From positions 124,001 through 188,000 of the forward strand of contig NZ_JABWGN010000005.1 of assembly GCF_013363975.1 (NCBI RefSeq): a DNA stretch of 64,000 bases. Direction: 5' to 3'. The stretch comes from Nonomuraea montanisoli (lineage in GTDB: Bacteria > Actinomycetota > Actinomycetes > Streptosporangiales > Streptosporangiaceae). The notes under the pieces are model-generated. The model was given only the letters and a program-made list of their open reading frames with translations, had not been told where the DNA came from and made no database searches. This document shows positions 15,890 through 25,200 of this stretch, one piece after another. The number at the start of each line of letters is the position of its first letter. The first letter of the stretch is position 1. Made by a program: the position numbers and the translations under genes.

Positions 15890-16231
15890 TCAACAGGTGG
15901 GTCGGCGTCGCCCGGGAGACGGCGGGCTGCCGGACGCGGTCTGCTCGTCGGCCCAGAACTCGATCAGCTCCTCGGGGGTCAGCCGGTCGGCGGGGCGGCC
16001 GGGCGGGGTGCGGCCCGTGGCCAGCGCCCAGGTCGTCACCAGGAGGATGAGGAGCTGGTCGTCGTCGTGGGCCCACGGCCCCGGGGGACGACCCGGCCGC
16101 CGGTCTCCGGTGACGCGCAGGAAGGTGTGCGGAGCGGCGGCGGCGCACGGCATGAGCTTCTCCATCGTCGGCGGTCGGGACGCGCTCAACACTGCCGAGG
16201 CGACGGGCTCGGGTGCCACCGATGCAAACAC
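15890..16231 (-). CDS. Hypothetical protein upstream of a small membrane protein
   Basis: Up to 113 residues from the start at 16231; an internal ATG at 16165 (MEKLMPCAAAAPHTFLRV) would give 91 residues and may be the true start. The body has the pattern DDDQLLILLVTTWALATGR followed by LTPEELIEFWADE, which looks like a small helical protein. No motif of known function is present. It is divergent from the XRE/Sel1-like gene and separated from it by the CCGGA-repeat region, so both may respond to the same regulator. Confidence 0.5.
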   Translation of the reverse strand: MFASVAPEPVASAVLSASRPPTMEKLMPCAAAAPHTFLRVTGDRRPGRPPGPWAHDDDQLLILLVTTWALATGRTPPGRPADRLTPEELIEFWADEQTASGSPPSPGRRRPTC

Positions 16232-16376
16232 CTCCGGACAACTCCGGAGCAGATAGCGCTATATCCGGATAAGCGTGTCAATGCAGTGACGCGTGTCGTC
16301 CGGAGCCGTTCAGCGTCGTTCAGTGTCGGCCGGTATCGTCCGGAACCGTCCGGAATGATGCGGAATGATGCGGATG
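16226..16376. repeat. CCGGA-rich repeat cluster and TATCCGGATA palindrome in a 310-bp intergenic region
   Basis: The region from 16232 to 16542 holds no gene I can support. CTCCGGA occurs twice near 16229-16247. The palindrome TATCCGGATA lies at 16262-16271. CGTCCGGA occurs at 16297, 16337 and 16347, and CGGAATGATG is tandemly repeated (16351-16370, then CGGATG). The density suggests a multi-site operator for the divergent genes on either side. No regulator is known for it. Confidence 0.6.
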
Positions 16377-16542
16377 TGTACGCGGCGGGACGTCGGCGCG
16401 GGAAATCTTGGGCGGCGCGGTCACCGGTTGATCCCGGACGATGGGAAATATCGGATCTCGCCGTGCTTGTGCGTCCACTGGTGCCAGGATGACTTCAGTT
16501 ATTCGCCGTTTATCAAAGATCACTCATTTTCCGGCTGGGACG

Positions 16543-17757
16543 ATGGCTGAACTACCTCACGACGGGGCCCCGTACCCCTTCGTCATGCGGCTCAGGGAAT
16601 TGCACGCGCTGGCCGGATCCCCTGCGCTGTCCGAGTTGTGCCGGTTGTCACGCTCCAACAAGGCATGCATGGAGCTGAGGAAGAGCACCGTCTCCGACGT
16701 CCTGACCGGCAAACGGAAGCGGGTGCCGAAGTGGACGTTCGTCCACTCGTTCGTCACGACCTGCGCCACGGCGGCCGAGCAGGGCGGCCTGGACGTGGGC
16801 GGCATGGGCGACATCCAGGCGTGGTACGTGTGCTGGCGGGCCGCGCACGACGCCGCCGCGCTCACCCCGCTCCCCGCGCTGAGCGGCGCCACGGCGCTGG
16901 CCGTCGCACCCCCCGCGGCCGTCCTCGCGCCACCACCCCAGCCGGTCCCCGCCGACTACCCACCGCGGCCCCAGCCGGTCCCCGCCGACTACTCGTCGCG
17001 GCCCCAGCCGGTCCCCGCCGACTGCCCGCCGCGGCCCGTCGCCGGGTCGGCTCCGGCGGTCGGCGCCGAGCCCGCGGACCCGGCTTCCGGCGTGCTGCCG
17101 TGGCGGCCCCGGAGGTCCGTCCCCGGCGACCTGCCCGAACCGCACCTCCTGCATGCGGGGCCCGGACCAAGCGAACGGCCGGAGCCCGTGCCCGACGAGG
17201 GGGCGGAGCCTTCGGAGCCCGTGTCCGAGGAGGAACGGGAGCTGCTGCGGATCTACGGCAGGACCGGGCTGCGCCTGCTGCGCGAGAGCGACCCCGCCGA
17301 CGGCCGGGACTGCATGCGGCTGGCCGTGGTCACGCTGCTGAGGAACCACCCGGACGTGGCGCGCGACTGGCTGCGCCGGGCCGGGGACGCGGGCAGGCAC
17401 GAGGCCACCGAACTGTTCAACCACCCCAGGCCCGAGGACCGCGCCGCCGGGCACGCCTACCTCCACGGCATCGGCTACCAGGAGGCCGAGCCGCCCCGGG
17501 TCAGTTACGCGATGTTCTTCTTCCGGCTGGCGGCGGCGCGGGGTCACGCCGGGGCGGCGTTCCGGCTGGCCAAGGCGCACCGCGCCCACCGGGAGGACTG
17601 GACGGCCGAGAAGTGGCTGCGGCGCGCCGCCGAGGGCGGGGACCCGCTCGCGGCCTCCGTGCTGGACGGCGCCCGGTCGGCCACGGGCGGGATCGACCCG
17701 GCCCTGCTGGCGGACCTGCTCGACCGGATGCCCGCGCCGGAGGTCCCGCAGGCATAG
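16543..17757 (+). CDS. HTH protein with Sel1/TPR-like C-terminal region
   Basis: A 404-residue protein from ATG 16543; ATG 16489 is an alternative that adds 18 residues. The N-terminal 100 residues (RLRELHALAGSPALSELCRL, then KSTVSDVLTGKRKRVPKW) are the XRE-like HTH found at the start of many multidomain actinobacterial regulators. Residues 130-170 form a spacer with three 11-residue repeats QPVPADYPPRP, encoded by three 33-bp units at 16939-17037. From about 230 on there are paired helices with WLRRAGDAGRHEA and WLRRAAEGGDPLAA, as in Sel1-like/TPR repeats. Likely cytosolic regulator or scaffold. Its role is unknown. Confidence 0.7.
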   Translation: MAELPHDGAPYPFVMRLRELHALAGSPALSELCRLSRSNKACMELRKSTVSDVLTGKRKRVPKWTFVHSFVTTCATAAEQGGLDVGGMGDIQAWYVCWRAAHDAAALTPLPALSGATALAVAPPAAVLAPPPQPVPADYPPRPQPVPADYSSRPQPVPADCPPRPVAGSAPAVGAEPADPASGVLPWRPRRSVPGDLPEPHLLHAGPGPSERPEPVPDEGAEPSEPVSEEERELLRIYGRTGLRLLRESDPADGRDCMRLAVVTLLRNHPDVARDWLRRAGDAGRHEATELFNHPRPEDRAAGHAYLHGIGYQEAEPPRVSYAMFFFRLAAARGHAGAAFRLAKAHRAHREDWTAEKWLRRAAEGGDPLAASVLDGARSATGGIDPALLADLLDRMPAPEVPQA

Positions 17758-17768
17758 GGACGCGGGGG

Positions 17769-18155
17769 TCAGCGGGGCGGGGAGGTCGGGCGGCGGCCCA
17801 GGGCGCGTTCGACGGCGATGCGGGTGAGCCACCCGAGCCCCGCCGTGAACAGGGGCGGCCAGGAGACCTGCCCCACGGAGTAGCCCACGAGGATCGCCAG
17901 CGGGATCCACACCCTGTGGACGGCCCCGTACAGCGGGCCGGGCTGACGGACTCCCGCGAACCTTGCCAGATCGGGCAGCACCAGGAACACCAGCATGGCC
18001 AGCGTGGTCGGCAGGCCGTACTTCTGGCTCTCGAAGATCGCGAAGGCGGTCAGGAAGAGCGCGAGCGCTCCCCAGGCGATCCTGCGCGCCCACTCGGCGG
18101 CGCCGGGAGGAGCCGCCGGACTCTCGGTGGTCACGGAGGCAGCGTAGTGACCCAC
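17769..18155 (-). CDS. DUF4260-like small membrane protein
   Basis: A 128-residue protein; a GTG start at 18134 would shorten it to 121. Three or four hydrophobic spans begin at about residues 28, 50, 85 and 105. The spacing PTTLAMLVFLVLPDLARFAG and the end LGWLTRIAVERALGRR resemble DUF4260 proteins (PDL motif in the middle, a HIGFDRALG-like end). Function unknown. It converges with the XRE/Sel1-like gene, with 11 bp between the stops. Confidence 0.6.
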   Translation of the reverse strand: MGHYAASVTTESPAAPPGAAEWARRIAWGALALFLTAFAIFESQKYGLPTTLAMLVFLVLPDLARFAGVRQPGPLYGAVHRVWIPLAILVGYSVGQVSWPPLFTAGLGWLTRIAVERALGRRPTSPPR

Positions 18156-18225
18156 CAGATTCCGGGTGATACCGGGCAGGGGTGGCGAGCGCGGGGAGGG
18201 GGTCCGCGCTCGCCACGATCTCAGC

Positions 18226-18557
18226 TCAGGAGCCCAGCGTGTCGGTCCAGCCGGCCTCGTACGTCGTCACCGACGTCTTGCCCTTCAGCGGCTTCCCGTT
18301 GACGGTGGTGTCCACCGACGCCCCGACCGCCAGCATGGCGCCGGTGTCCACCGTCACGCCGTACCTGGCGTCGACGTTCTTCCTCTGTAGGTGTACGTCA
18401 GCTTCACCGTGCTCCCGCCCTGCTTGGCCCGCTCGACGCCGGACATGCCGGACAGCGCCTGGTACGCGGCGACGCGGACCGGCTTCGGCGCCGGCAGGTC
18501 GTAGAGCAGGCGGGCGTACGCGCCCTTCACCCAGATGTCGAAGTCGGAACGGGTCAA
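18226..18557 (-). pseudogene. Frameshifted C-terminal fragment of a CU044_5270-like protein
   Basis: The first frame encodes SDFDIWVKGAYARLLYDLPAPKPVRVAAYQALSGMSGVE and runs to KLTYTYRGR, where it goes off. Shifting frame near 18385-18388 restores a sensible end: RKNVDARYGVTVDTG through VTTYEAGWTDTLGS and a TGA at 18226. The restored piece looks like the C-terminal third of secreted or anchored CU044_5270-type proteins. The N-terminal two thirds are absent; a TAA at 18600 closes the frame upstream. One indel plus a 5' deletion make it a pseudogene, unless the shift is a sequencing error. Confidence 0.65.
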
Positions 18558-18573
18558 GAGGAATCCTCTTGAC
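18553..18573. repeat. 21-bp perfect palindrome
   Basis: GTCAAGAGGA, one A, then TCCTCTTGAC: ten-base perfect arms around a single base. It sits exactly at the truncated 5' end of the pseudogene fragment, so it may be a deletion end, an operator for the lost gene, or both. Confidence 0.7.
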
Positions 18574-18728
18574 GGCTGCGCAAGCGAGTCACGGGCTGTT
18601 TACAGCCTGTTGACCCGGCGGTCGGCACCCACCGCCCTTGCTGGGCATACGTAGATCTCCCGATGTGCCGACATACCCGATCTGTCTAATCTCGGCCGCG
18701 TCGAGCGGCGTCCGAGCAAGGTGGGTTG

Positions 18729-19988
18729 ATGCGCGCGTTATCCATGTTGGTCTCCACCGTCCTGGTGGTCACGACTCTCACCTCCCCAGCCGCTGGAGCG
18801 GTCCGGGCCAAACCGGCGACCGGCACCTCGGACGTCGCCTACCGGCGCTCCGACTTCTCCACCGGCACCCCCGAGGGGACGGCGGGCGACGGCAACGGCC
18901 TGACCTTCGCCTCCGCGATCGGCACCACCGACTACACCGACGCGCTCGGCACCAGGACGTGGGAGTACGCCCGCTGGACCGGTCCCGAGGAGCAGATCGG
19001 CTTCCCCGCCACCGAGCTGATCGCCTCCTGGACCGCCGACATCCCGGCCGGGAGCTGGATGCAGGTCGAGGCGCGCGCCCGCAACTCCGCAGGGCTGACC
19101 AAGTGGTACGTGCTGGGCCGCTGGGCCTACGGCGAGGACGCCATCCGCCGCACGTCGGTGCCCGGCCAGGGCGACGCCGACGCCACCGTCTCGGTCGACA
19201 CGCTGGTCGCCGCGGCCGGCCGGCAGATCGACGCCTACCAGCTCCGCCTCACCCTCTACCGGACGCCCGGCTCCGGCGTCACGCCCCGGGTGCGCACGCT
19301 CGGCGCGATGGCCTCGTACGTGCCCGAGCGCAAGACCGTGCCGGCCAGCCCGGCCGGCGGCGCGTGGGGCGTCGAGCTGCCCGTGCCGCGCCGCTCCCAG
19401 AACGTCCACGAGGGCCACTACCCCGAGTGGGACGGCGGCGGGCAGGCCTGGTGCAGCCCCACCTCGACCACGATGGTCCTCGGCTACTGGGACAGGTGGC
19501 CGAGCGCCGAGGACACCGCCTGGGTGGACCCCGCCGACCCGAACCCCGAGGTCGACTACGCCGCCCGCTACAGCTACGACCACGCCTACCAGGGCGCGGG
19601 CAACTGGCCGTTCAACACCGCCTACGCGGGGCGCTACGGCATGGACGGGTTCGTGACGCGGCTGCGCTCGCTCACCGAGCTGGAACGCTTCATCTCCGCG
19701 GGCATCCCGGTGATCACGTCGCAGTCGTTCAAGAAGGGCGAGCTGCCGGGCGCCGGGTACGGGACCAACGGGCACATCATGGTGGTCGTCGGCTTCACCG
19801 CCACCGGCGACGTGATCGCCAACGACCCGGCCTCCTCCAGCAACGACGCCGTGCGGCGGGTCTACCCGCGGGCCGACTTCGAGAACGTCTGGCAGCGCAG
19901 CTCCAGCAGCGGCGGCATCGTGTACGTCATCCACCCGCCGGGGCACGCCTTGCCGGCGAACATCCCGGGCGTGCCCGCCAACTGGTGA
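18729..19988 (+). CDS. Secreted C39-like cysteine peptidase family protein
   Basis: A 419-residue secreted protein. Signal peptide at 1-27 (MRALSMLVSTVLVVTTLTSPAAGA). Residues 30-210 form a beta-rich domain of the type found before such peptidases. The catalytic part has GQAWCSPTSTTMVLGYW (Cys near 248), GTNGHIMVVVGF (His near 350) and IANDPASSSN (Asp), as in the C39-like papain-fold family. These cleave peptides or cell-wall cross-links outside the cell. AAGGTGGG precedes the ATG. The gene converges with the SLOG gene; a long hairpin lies between them. Confidence 0.85.
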   Translation: MRALSMLVSTVLVVTTLTSPAAGAVRAKPATGTSDVAYRRSDFSTGTPEGTAGDGNGLTFASAIGTTDYTDALGTRTWEYARWTGPEEQIGFPATELIASWTADIPAGSWMQVEARARNSAGLTKWYVLGRWAYGEDAIRRTSVPGQGDADATVSVDTLVAAAGRQIDAYQLRLTLYRTPGSGVTPRVRTLGAMASYVPERKTVPASPAGGAWGVELPVPRRSQNVHEGHYPEWDGGGQAWCSPTSTTMVLGYWDRWPSAEDTAWVDPADPNPEVDYAARYSYDHAYQGAGNWPFNTAYAGRYGMDGFVTRLRSLTELERFISAGIPVITSQSFKKGELPGAGYGTNGHIMVVVGFTATGDVIANDPASSSNDAVRRVYPRADFENVWQRSSSSGGIVYVIHPPGHALPANIPGVPANW

Positions 19989-20016
19989 GCCACGGCCCCT
20001 GCCTCCTCAGGCTCCG

Positions 20017-20054
20017 GGGCCCGTGAAGTCAAGCCTCCGTGGCGTCACGGGCCC
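20017..20054. terminator. Hairpin between convergent C39-like and SLOG genes
   Basis: GGGCCCGTGA (20017-20026) and TCACGGGCCC (20045-20054) are perfect complements around an 18-base loop. It follows the peptidase stop by 29 bp. No U-tract follows, as is usual in high-GC actinomycetes. Several further CCCGTG copies lie downstream. Confidence 0.5.
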
Positions 20055-20124
20055 GTGGGGGCTGCGAGCCCGTGAGGTCAGGCGCCCTTGGTCCCCGTGG
20101 GGTCGAGCGCTCTTGGTCCCAGGG

Positions 20125-20928
20125 TCACGGGCGCAGGGTCGTGGGGTCGATGACGCGCAGGCGGGGGTCGGCCGGGTCGTAGCCGAGGCGGGCCACCAGG
20201 TCGCCCGTGCCACCGGGCCCGTCACCCGCGCGCCCGTCCCAGACGACGACCGCCCGGGGCCCGGGGTCGAGCGCGCGGGCCGTCTCGACCATCCGCGCGT
20301 TGGCCCGCGCGAAGACCCGCGCGTCCACCTCCGCACCGACCCGCGCGCCCGTCCCGGACCCCGCCTGTGCGTCCACCTCCGTATGGACCCCCGCACCCGG
20401 CGCGGCCCCCGCATCCGCGTCCGCCTCCGCATGGACCCCGGCGCCCTGCAGGGCCTCCGCCTGCACGTCCGGCGCGGCAGTTGAGCGTGCCCCTGCCTGC
20501 GCGTCCGGCGCGGCCGTTGAGTGTGCCCCCGCCCCCCACTCAGCGTTCGGACGAGCGTGCGCGTCCGGCGGGGGGAGGACCTGCGCCCGGGCGGTCACCG
20601 CCGCGAAGCGCTCCCGCCACTCGGCCCCGGCGGGTCCGGGCATGTCCACCGACTCCCGGACGAAGTCCTCCGGCGGCAGAGCGAGGCACACCACGACCCG
20701 GGCACCGCGCCGCAGTGCCAGCTCGGCACCGATCAGGTCGGCGCCGCGCGCCCCGCCGCACACGACCGTGGTGCCCGGCCCGATCCCCCACTCGCCGAAG
20801 ACCGCGTCCATCTCGGCCGCGACCCGGCCGGCCACGCTCTGTGGGAAACGCGGTGGCCGACGGTCAGGCATGTCGATGAGATGGCCGCTGACGATGAGCG
20901 CGCGTGTCACCGGTCCATCATGACGCAC
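20125..20928 (-). CDS. SLOG-domain protein (predicted nucleotide-derivative sensor)
   Basis: A 267-residue protein with a Rossmann-like SLOG (SMF/DprA-LOG) fold. First strand ALIVSGHLID (residues 9-18), then TTVVCGGARGADLIGAELALRRG (53-75), which has the GG-x-R-G-A-D ligand loop of the superfamily, then ARVVVCLALP (76-85) and a C-terminal part VVVWDGRAGDGPGGTGD (about 230-246). SLOG domains bind NAD-, ADP-ribose- or nucleotide-derived signals in conflict systems. Residues 120-205 are an Ala/Gly-rich repeat insertion that splits the domain. GTG start at 20928 (GGGAAGG upstream); GTG 20910 is possible. Third gene of a leftward operon, 53 bp after the SLATT gene. Predicted role: sense the signal made by the neighbouring TIR protein, or another nucleotide. 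Confidence 0.75.
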   Translation of the reverse strand: MRHDGPVTRALIVSGHLIDMPDRRPPRFPQSVAGRVAAEMDAVFGEWGIGPGTTVVCGGARGADLIGAELALRRGARVVVCLALPPEDFVRESVDMPGPAGAEWRERFAAVTARAQVLPPPDAHARPNAEWGAGAHSTAAPDAQAGARSTAAPDVQAEALQGAGVHAEADADAGAAPGAGVHTEVDAQAGSGTGARVGAEVDARVFARANARMVETARALDPGPRAVVVWDGRAGDGPGGTGDLVARLGYDPADPRLRVIDPTTLRP

Positions 20929-20980
20929 CGGCCTTCCCAGCCCCCTATATCGACTTATCCGGAAACCGGGCGTTTCGGGG

Positions 20981-21577
20981 TCATTTTTCGGGATCGGCGA
21001 GATGGGGGGCCACGGCCGGCTCCTCCGGCGCGGCGGCGGATTCCTCCCTCTGCACCAGGAGCTGCCCCCACTGCCCGTTCTCGGTGCGGAAGATCTGCTC
21101 GATGCGGTCCATCTCGGCGGTCACGTCGGCATCCGGCCCGGCCGCGTCCCAGTCGATGGCCGCCGCGTCCAGGTTGAGCGCGGCGTCACCGTACAGCTTC
21201 TCCAACTGGGCGAACCCGATGAGCGCCTCGAACCCCGTCACCGCGCCCGCCAGGGCCGCCAGCACGGCCGCCGCCACCCCGCACGCGGCCCGCCCGGTGC
21301 CGGCGGCGAACTGCCCCGCGACACCGGCCAGCGCCGACAGGAACAGCAGCAGGTTGCGCACCATGAGCGCCTGCCGGTGCGCGGCCGCGTACTCGTCGGC
21401 ACGGGCGTGGTAGAACGCCTGCTGGTCGGCGATGCGCAGCTCCCGATAGAGCGCCCGGAACGACGCATCCCGGGCGCTCACCTCCACGGGCCCGCCGCGC
21501 ACGGGCACCTCCCGGGCGCTCACCTCCGCGAGCCCGTCGTGCCGTGGCGCCTCCACCGGGCCGTCGCGGTCGCTCAT
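20981..21577 (-). CDS. SLATT-type 2TM predicted effector, copy A
   Basis: A 198-residue protein. The N-terminal 40 residues include a degenerate duplication (EVSAREVPVRGGPVEVSARD). The conserved part begins with FYHARADEYAAAHRQALMVRN, then two membrane spans (LLLFLSALAGVAGQF and AACGVAAAVLAALAGAVTG), then GFEALIGFAQLEKLYGDAALNL with a helical cytosolic tail. This is the arrangement of the SLATT family (SMODS- and SLOG-associating 2TM effector, related to DUF4231). The ATG at 21577 overlaps the stop of copy B (ATGA), so the two are made together. SLATT proteins are predicted to form pores or perturb membranes once a nucleotide signal is sensed. Confidence 0.8.
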   Translation of the reverse strand: MSDRDGPVEAPRHDGLAEVSAREVPVRGGPVEVSARDASFRALYRELRIADQQAFYHARADEYAAAHRQALMVRNLLLFLSALAGVAGQFAAGTGRAACGVAAAVLAALAGAVTGFEALIGFAQLEKLYGDAALNLDAAAIDWDAAGPDADVTAEMDRIEQIFRTENGQWGQLLVQREESAAAPEEPAVAPHLADPEK

Positions 21578-22074
21578 TCCGGCTCCTTGTCGGCGTGGAT
21601 CGCGTGCACGGCCCGGCGCAGCGCGATGTCGCGGTCGCGGCCGGCGTACGGCCCGGCCATGGACAGGTAGCGGAAGTGCAGCGCCCGCAGCCGCTCGGCC
21701 TTGGCCCGCGCCTCCAGATAGCTGCGCAGCGTCTCGCTCTCCCCCGCGTACCGGGCGCTGGTGGCCAGCGCGACGCCCACGACGGCGAGCAGGATCGCGG
21801 GCCACCGCTCGCCCGACAGGATCGCCTGGAGCCCGCCCAGCCCGGTGATGAGCGCGGAACCGAGCAGCACGAGCATCTGCTGGCGGCGGTAGCGGTTCTG
21901 GTCGCGCAGCGCGATGGCGTCGTAGCGGGCGAAGGCCGGGGCGACCTCCCGGTCGAGGACCGCGAAGTCGGCGGCCAGCTCGGGGTGGGCGGCGCGCTGT
22001 CCGGGCGGGATCACGGGGGCCGAGACGGCGGAGGAGCGCAGCCGGGGAAATCTCGCGAACAATGCGTGCCGCAC
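21574..22074 (-). CDS. SLATT-type 2TM predicted effector, copy B
   Basis: A 166-residue protein with the same architecture as the neighbouring copy but little identity. A helical N-terminus (ALRDQNRYRRQQ) precedes two spans (MLVLLGSALITGLGGLQAI and WPAILLAVVGVALATSA). A helical part RYAGESETLRSYLEARAKAERLRALHFRYLS follows; this ends in the E-x-L...Y-x-x-E-like pattern of DUF4231/SLATT proteins. GTG start at 22074 with a strong GGAGGTG site. First gene of the leftward operon, divergent from the TIR gene by 130 bp. Two different SLATT proteins in one operon may form a hetero-oligomeric membrane complex. Confidence 0.8.
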   Translation of the reverse strand: MRHALFARFPRLRSSAVSAPVIPPGQRAAHPELAADFAVLDREVAPAFARYDAIALRDQNRYRRQQMLVLLGSALITGLGGLQAILSGERWPAILLAVVGVALATSARYAGESETLRSYLEARAKAERLRALHFRYLSMAGPYAGRDRDIALRRAVHAIHADKEPE

Positions 22075-22204
22075 GCCACCTCCAGATCCCGGAAAGGCTC
22101 ACCTGAATGTACGAGAACGGAGAAGAGCCTTCAACGGAGTCGTCCATTGTTAGGCTTGACGGTGAAACATCGGCGTCCCGACGGGCAGCGGCACGACCGG
22201 AGAG
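22075..22204. promoter_or_regulatory. Divergent promoter region of the SLATT/SLOG operon and the TIR gene
   Basis: 130 bp with lower GC than its flanks. It holds an inverted repeat AAGGCTC (22094-22100) / GAGCCTT (22135-22141). A possible -35 box TTGACG lies at about 22158 on the plus strand, but no convincing -10 follows. The inverted repeat may be an operator for both directions. Confidence 0.4.
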
Positions 22205-25200
22205 GTGATCCCGGCGAGCGAATTCCCCCCATTCCCGGCGAAAGTTCCGATCGTTTACGACGCCTTCATCTCCTACAGCAGGGCCAAGGACGCGCCCATC
22301 GCCAAGGCGCTGCGCGATGAACTGCATAGGTTCATCCGCCCTTGGTACAAAATGCGCGCTTTACGGATTTTTCTTGATCAGGCGAGCCTGTCGGCGAACC
22401 CCGGGCTGTGGCCGTCGATCCGCGAGGCGCTCGACTCCTCCCGCTGCTTCATCCTGCTGGCCTCCCCGGAGGCGGCGGTCTCCCCGTGGCCGTCGCGGGA
22501 GATCGAGCACTGGCTGGCCGGCCACCCGGTGGACGACCTTCTCCTCGTGCTGACCGACGGCACGCTGGAGTGGGCCGGCGACGGCTTCGACATGGCGCGG
22601 TCGAACGCGTTGCCGGCCGTCCTGCGCGACGTGTACCCCCAGGAGCCGCGCTGGGTGGACCTGACCTGGGAGCGCTCGCGCGACGGGCTGCACATGCGCG
22701 ACCCCCGTTTCGGCGACGCGGTGGCCGAGCTCGCCGCGCCCCTGCACGGGCGGCCGAAGGAGGACCTGACCGGCGAGGACGTCCGGCAGCACCGCCTCAC
22801 CCGGCGGCTGGTCGTCGCGGTCGCCGTGGCGCTGGCCGTGCTGGCGGCGTCCGCCTCGGCCGCGGCCGTGGTGGCCACGCGCAACGCCGACGAGGCGAAC
22901 CGCCGGTTCCTGGCGGCCGAGTCGGGGCGGCTGGCCGCGCTCGCGCTGACCGACCGGGCCGGCCGGATGGACGCGGCCCTGGTCCTTGCCGCCGAGGCGT
23001 GGCGCACCGCCCACACCGTGCAGGCGCGCGGAAGCCTGCTGTCGGTGACGCACGAGGCGATGCGCGGCATCGTCGCGTTCCCGCGCATCCGGCCGGGCGA
23101 CCCGGTGCCCTTCTCCCTGGGCACGGTCGCGGTCGCCCCCGGCGGACGCGTGGTCGCCGCCTCCCACTACGCCGAGGCCGGCTCGGCGGGCGCCCCGCTG
23201 GACGGGCGGATCTACGTGTGGACCGAGGGCCGGCCGTTCGCCCGGGTGCTGCGCGGTCCGCCTGAGGAGATCAGCGAGGTGCGGCAGCTCGCGTTCGGCC
23301 CGGACGGGCGCTTCCTGGCCGCCGCGGGACAGGACGGCGATGTCCGGGTGTGGGACCTGACGACGGGCGCCGCGCGGACGCTCGCCGCGTTCTCCTCCGA
23401 CGCGATGAGACCCATGGCGGTGTCGGCCGACCATCGGCGCGTGGCGGCGCAGGCGGGGGCCGGGCGGGTGGTCTTCGCCGACCTGCTCACCGGCGAGCCT
23501 GCGGGTGAACGGGCCGGCACCCTGTTCGGGATCGCCCCCGACGGGCGGCACGCGTTCGGCAAGGACCGTGCCGAGTACCCGGTGCTGTGGGACATGACCT
23601 CCGAGCGCAGCGTGCGGCTCCAGTATCGGGGGCCGTACGAGAACGCGGGGCTCAGCCCGGACGGACGGCTGGTGCTGCTGGCCACCGGGGGCGACGCGGA
23701 CCGTCTGTCCGTCTTCGACGCCCGCACCGGGGAGCCGCGCTGGAGCGCCCGCCCGTCGAAGGGCTCACGGATCGTGGCCATGACCGCCCGCCCTGTCCCG
23801 GCCTCGGGCACGGCCGCCGGAAAGGGCGCCCCTCTCGCCGAAGGCGCGGGTCTCCGAGAGGGCGCGGGCCTCGAAGACAGCGCGGATCTCGGAGGGGGCG
23901 CGGACTTGGGAGACGGCGCGGGTCACGGAGACGGCGCGGGTCTTGGGAGGAGTGTGGAAGGAAGCGCGAGCGCGGGCCTCTCGGAGATCACCGGTGGAAG
24001 CAGGGAGAGAGATCCCGGAAAGTCCGGTCGCGGCGGCGGGGTGAAAGGTGGTCCGGAGGGCGCGATCGTGGCCGTGTGGACGGCCGACGGCCGGATCGGC
24101 GCCTACCGGGCGTCCGACGGGCGGCGCACCCGCCTGTCAGCGCGGATGACCGTGCCGGACATACCGGACCCGCGACCCGTCCTGCGTTTCAGCCCCCAGG
24201 GGGCCGTGCTCGCCGCCGGAGTGGCGGCCGGCAGGAACGCGCAGAAGCTGAGCCTGCTGGACGCCCGTACCGGGAAGACCTTGGCACAGGCCCGAGCCGA
24301 CGGCGCCGCCTTCTCCGCCGACGACCGGACGGCCGTGTGGTGGGGCTCGGACGAGGCGGCGGCCGTCGCGACCGCCACCGGGGCCGTCGGCGCCAAGCAG
24401 TCCCTCGACCTCGTCCATGCCTCCGCGGTCTCCCCTGACGGCCGCCTGCTGGCCCTCGTCTCCTCTCAGGAGTCGACGACCGAGGTCACCTTGTGGGACC
24501 TGACCGAGGACCGGCCGCGCCCCCACCCGCTCCCCGGCTCCCTCGACGGGCTGGAGGCGCTCGGCTTCAGCGACGACGGCCGCCGTCTGGTGGCGGTGGG
24601 CGGCAGGGGCGCGGCGGTCGTGTGGGACACCGAGACCGCGCTGCGGCCGGCGCGTGTGGCGACGATCCCGTTCGCGGCCGACACCCTGCCGCGGATCGTC
24701 CCGGCGCCCGACGGCACGCGCGCCGCCCACCCGGGGCCCGGCGCGTCCGTGGCGCTGCGCGACCTGCGTACGGGCCGCGACGCCAAGCTGCTGGACCTCC
24801 CGGCGGAGCAGACCCTCGACGGCTTCGTCTTCTCCCCCGACGGCCGATACCTCCTCGTCACGACCGGCGGCGAGCACCTGCTGTGGAGCATGGCCGAGGG
24901 CCGGATCGCGGGGCGGCTGCCGGCCACCGGTGAGGCCCGCTTCAGCGGTGACGGGCGGGTGCTCGGCGTCGCGGACGAGGACCCGGCGACCGGCCGCACG
25001 ACCGTGGTGGCGCGCCGCGTCCCGGGGCTGGCGGAGACGGGCCGGGTCGTCCTGTCGGACTACGCCCAGCCCGAGGGGCTGACCAGCACCCGGCTGAAGG
25101 CCCAGTGGACGCTGAACCACGCGGGCGACCGGCTGGCCGAGACGCTGACTCCCGGCCAGTACGCGGAGCGCGAGGTGGCCAACGGACGCCGGATCCTCGG

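Noticed and set aside
18638..20026. Alternative plus-strand frame over the C39-like peptidase
   Set aside because: The peptidase frame at 18729 has a signal peptide and Cys/His/Asp motifs; the other is Arg-rich noise.
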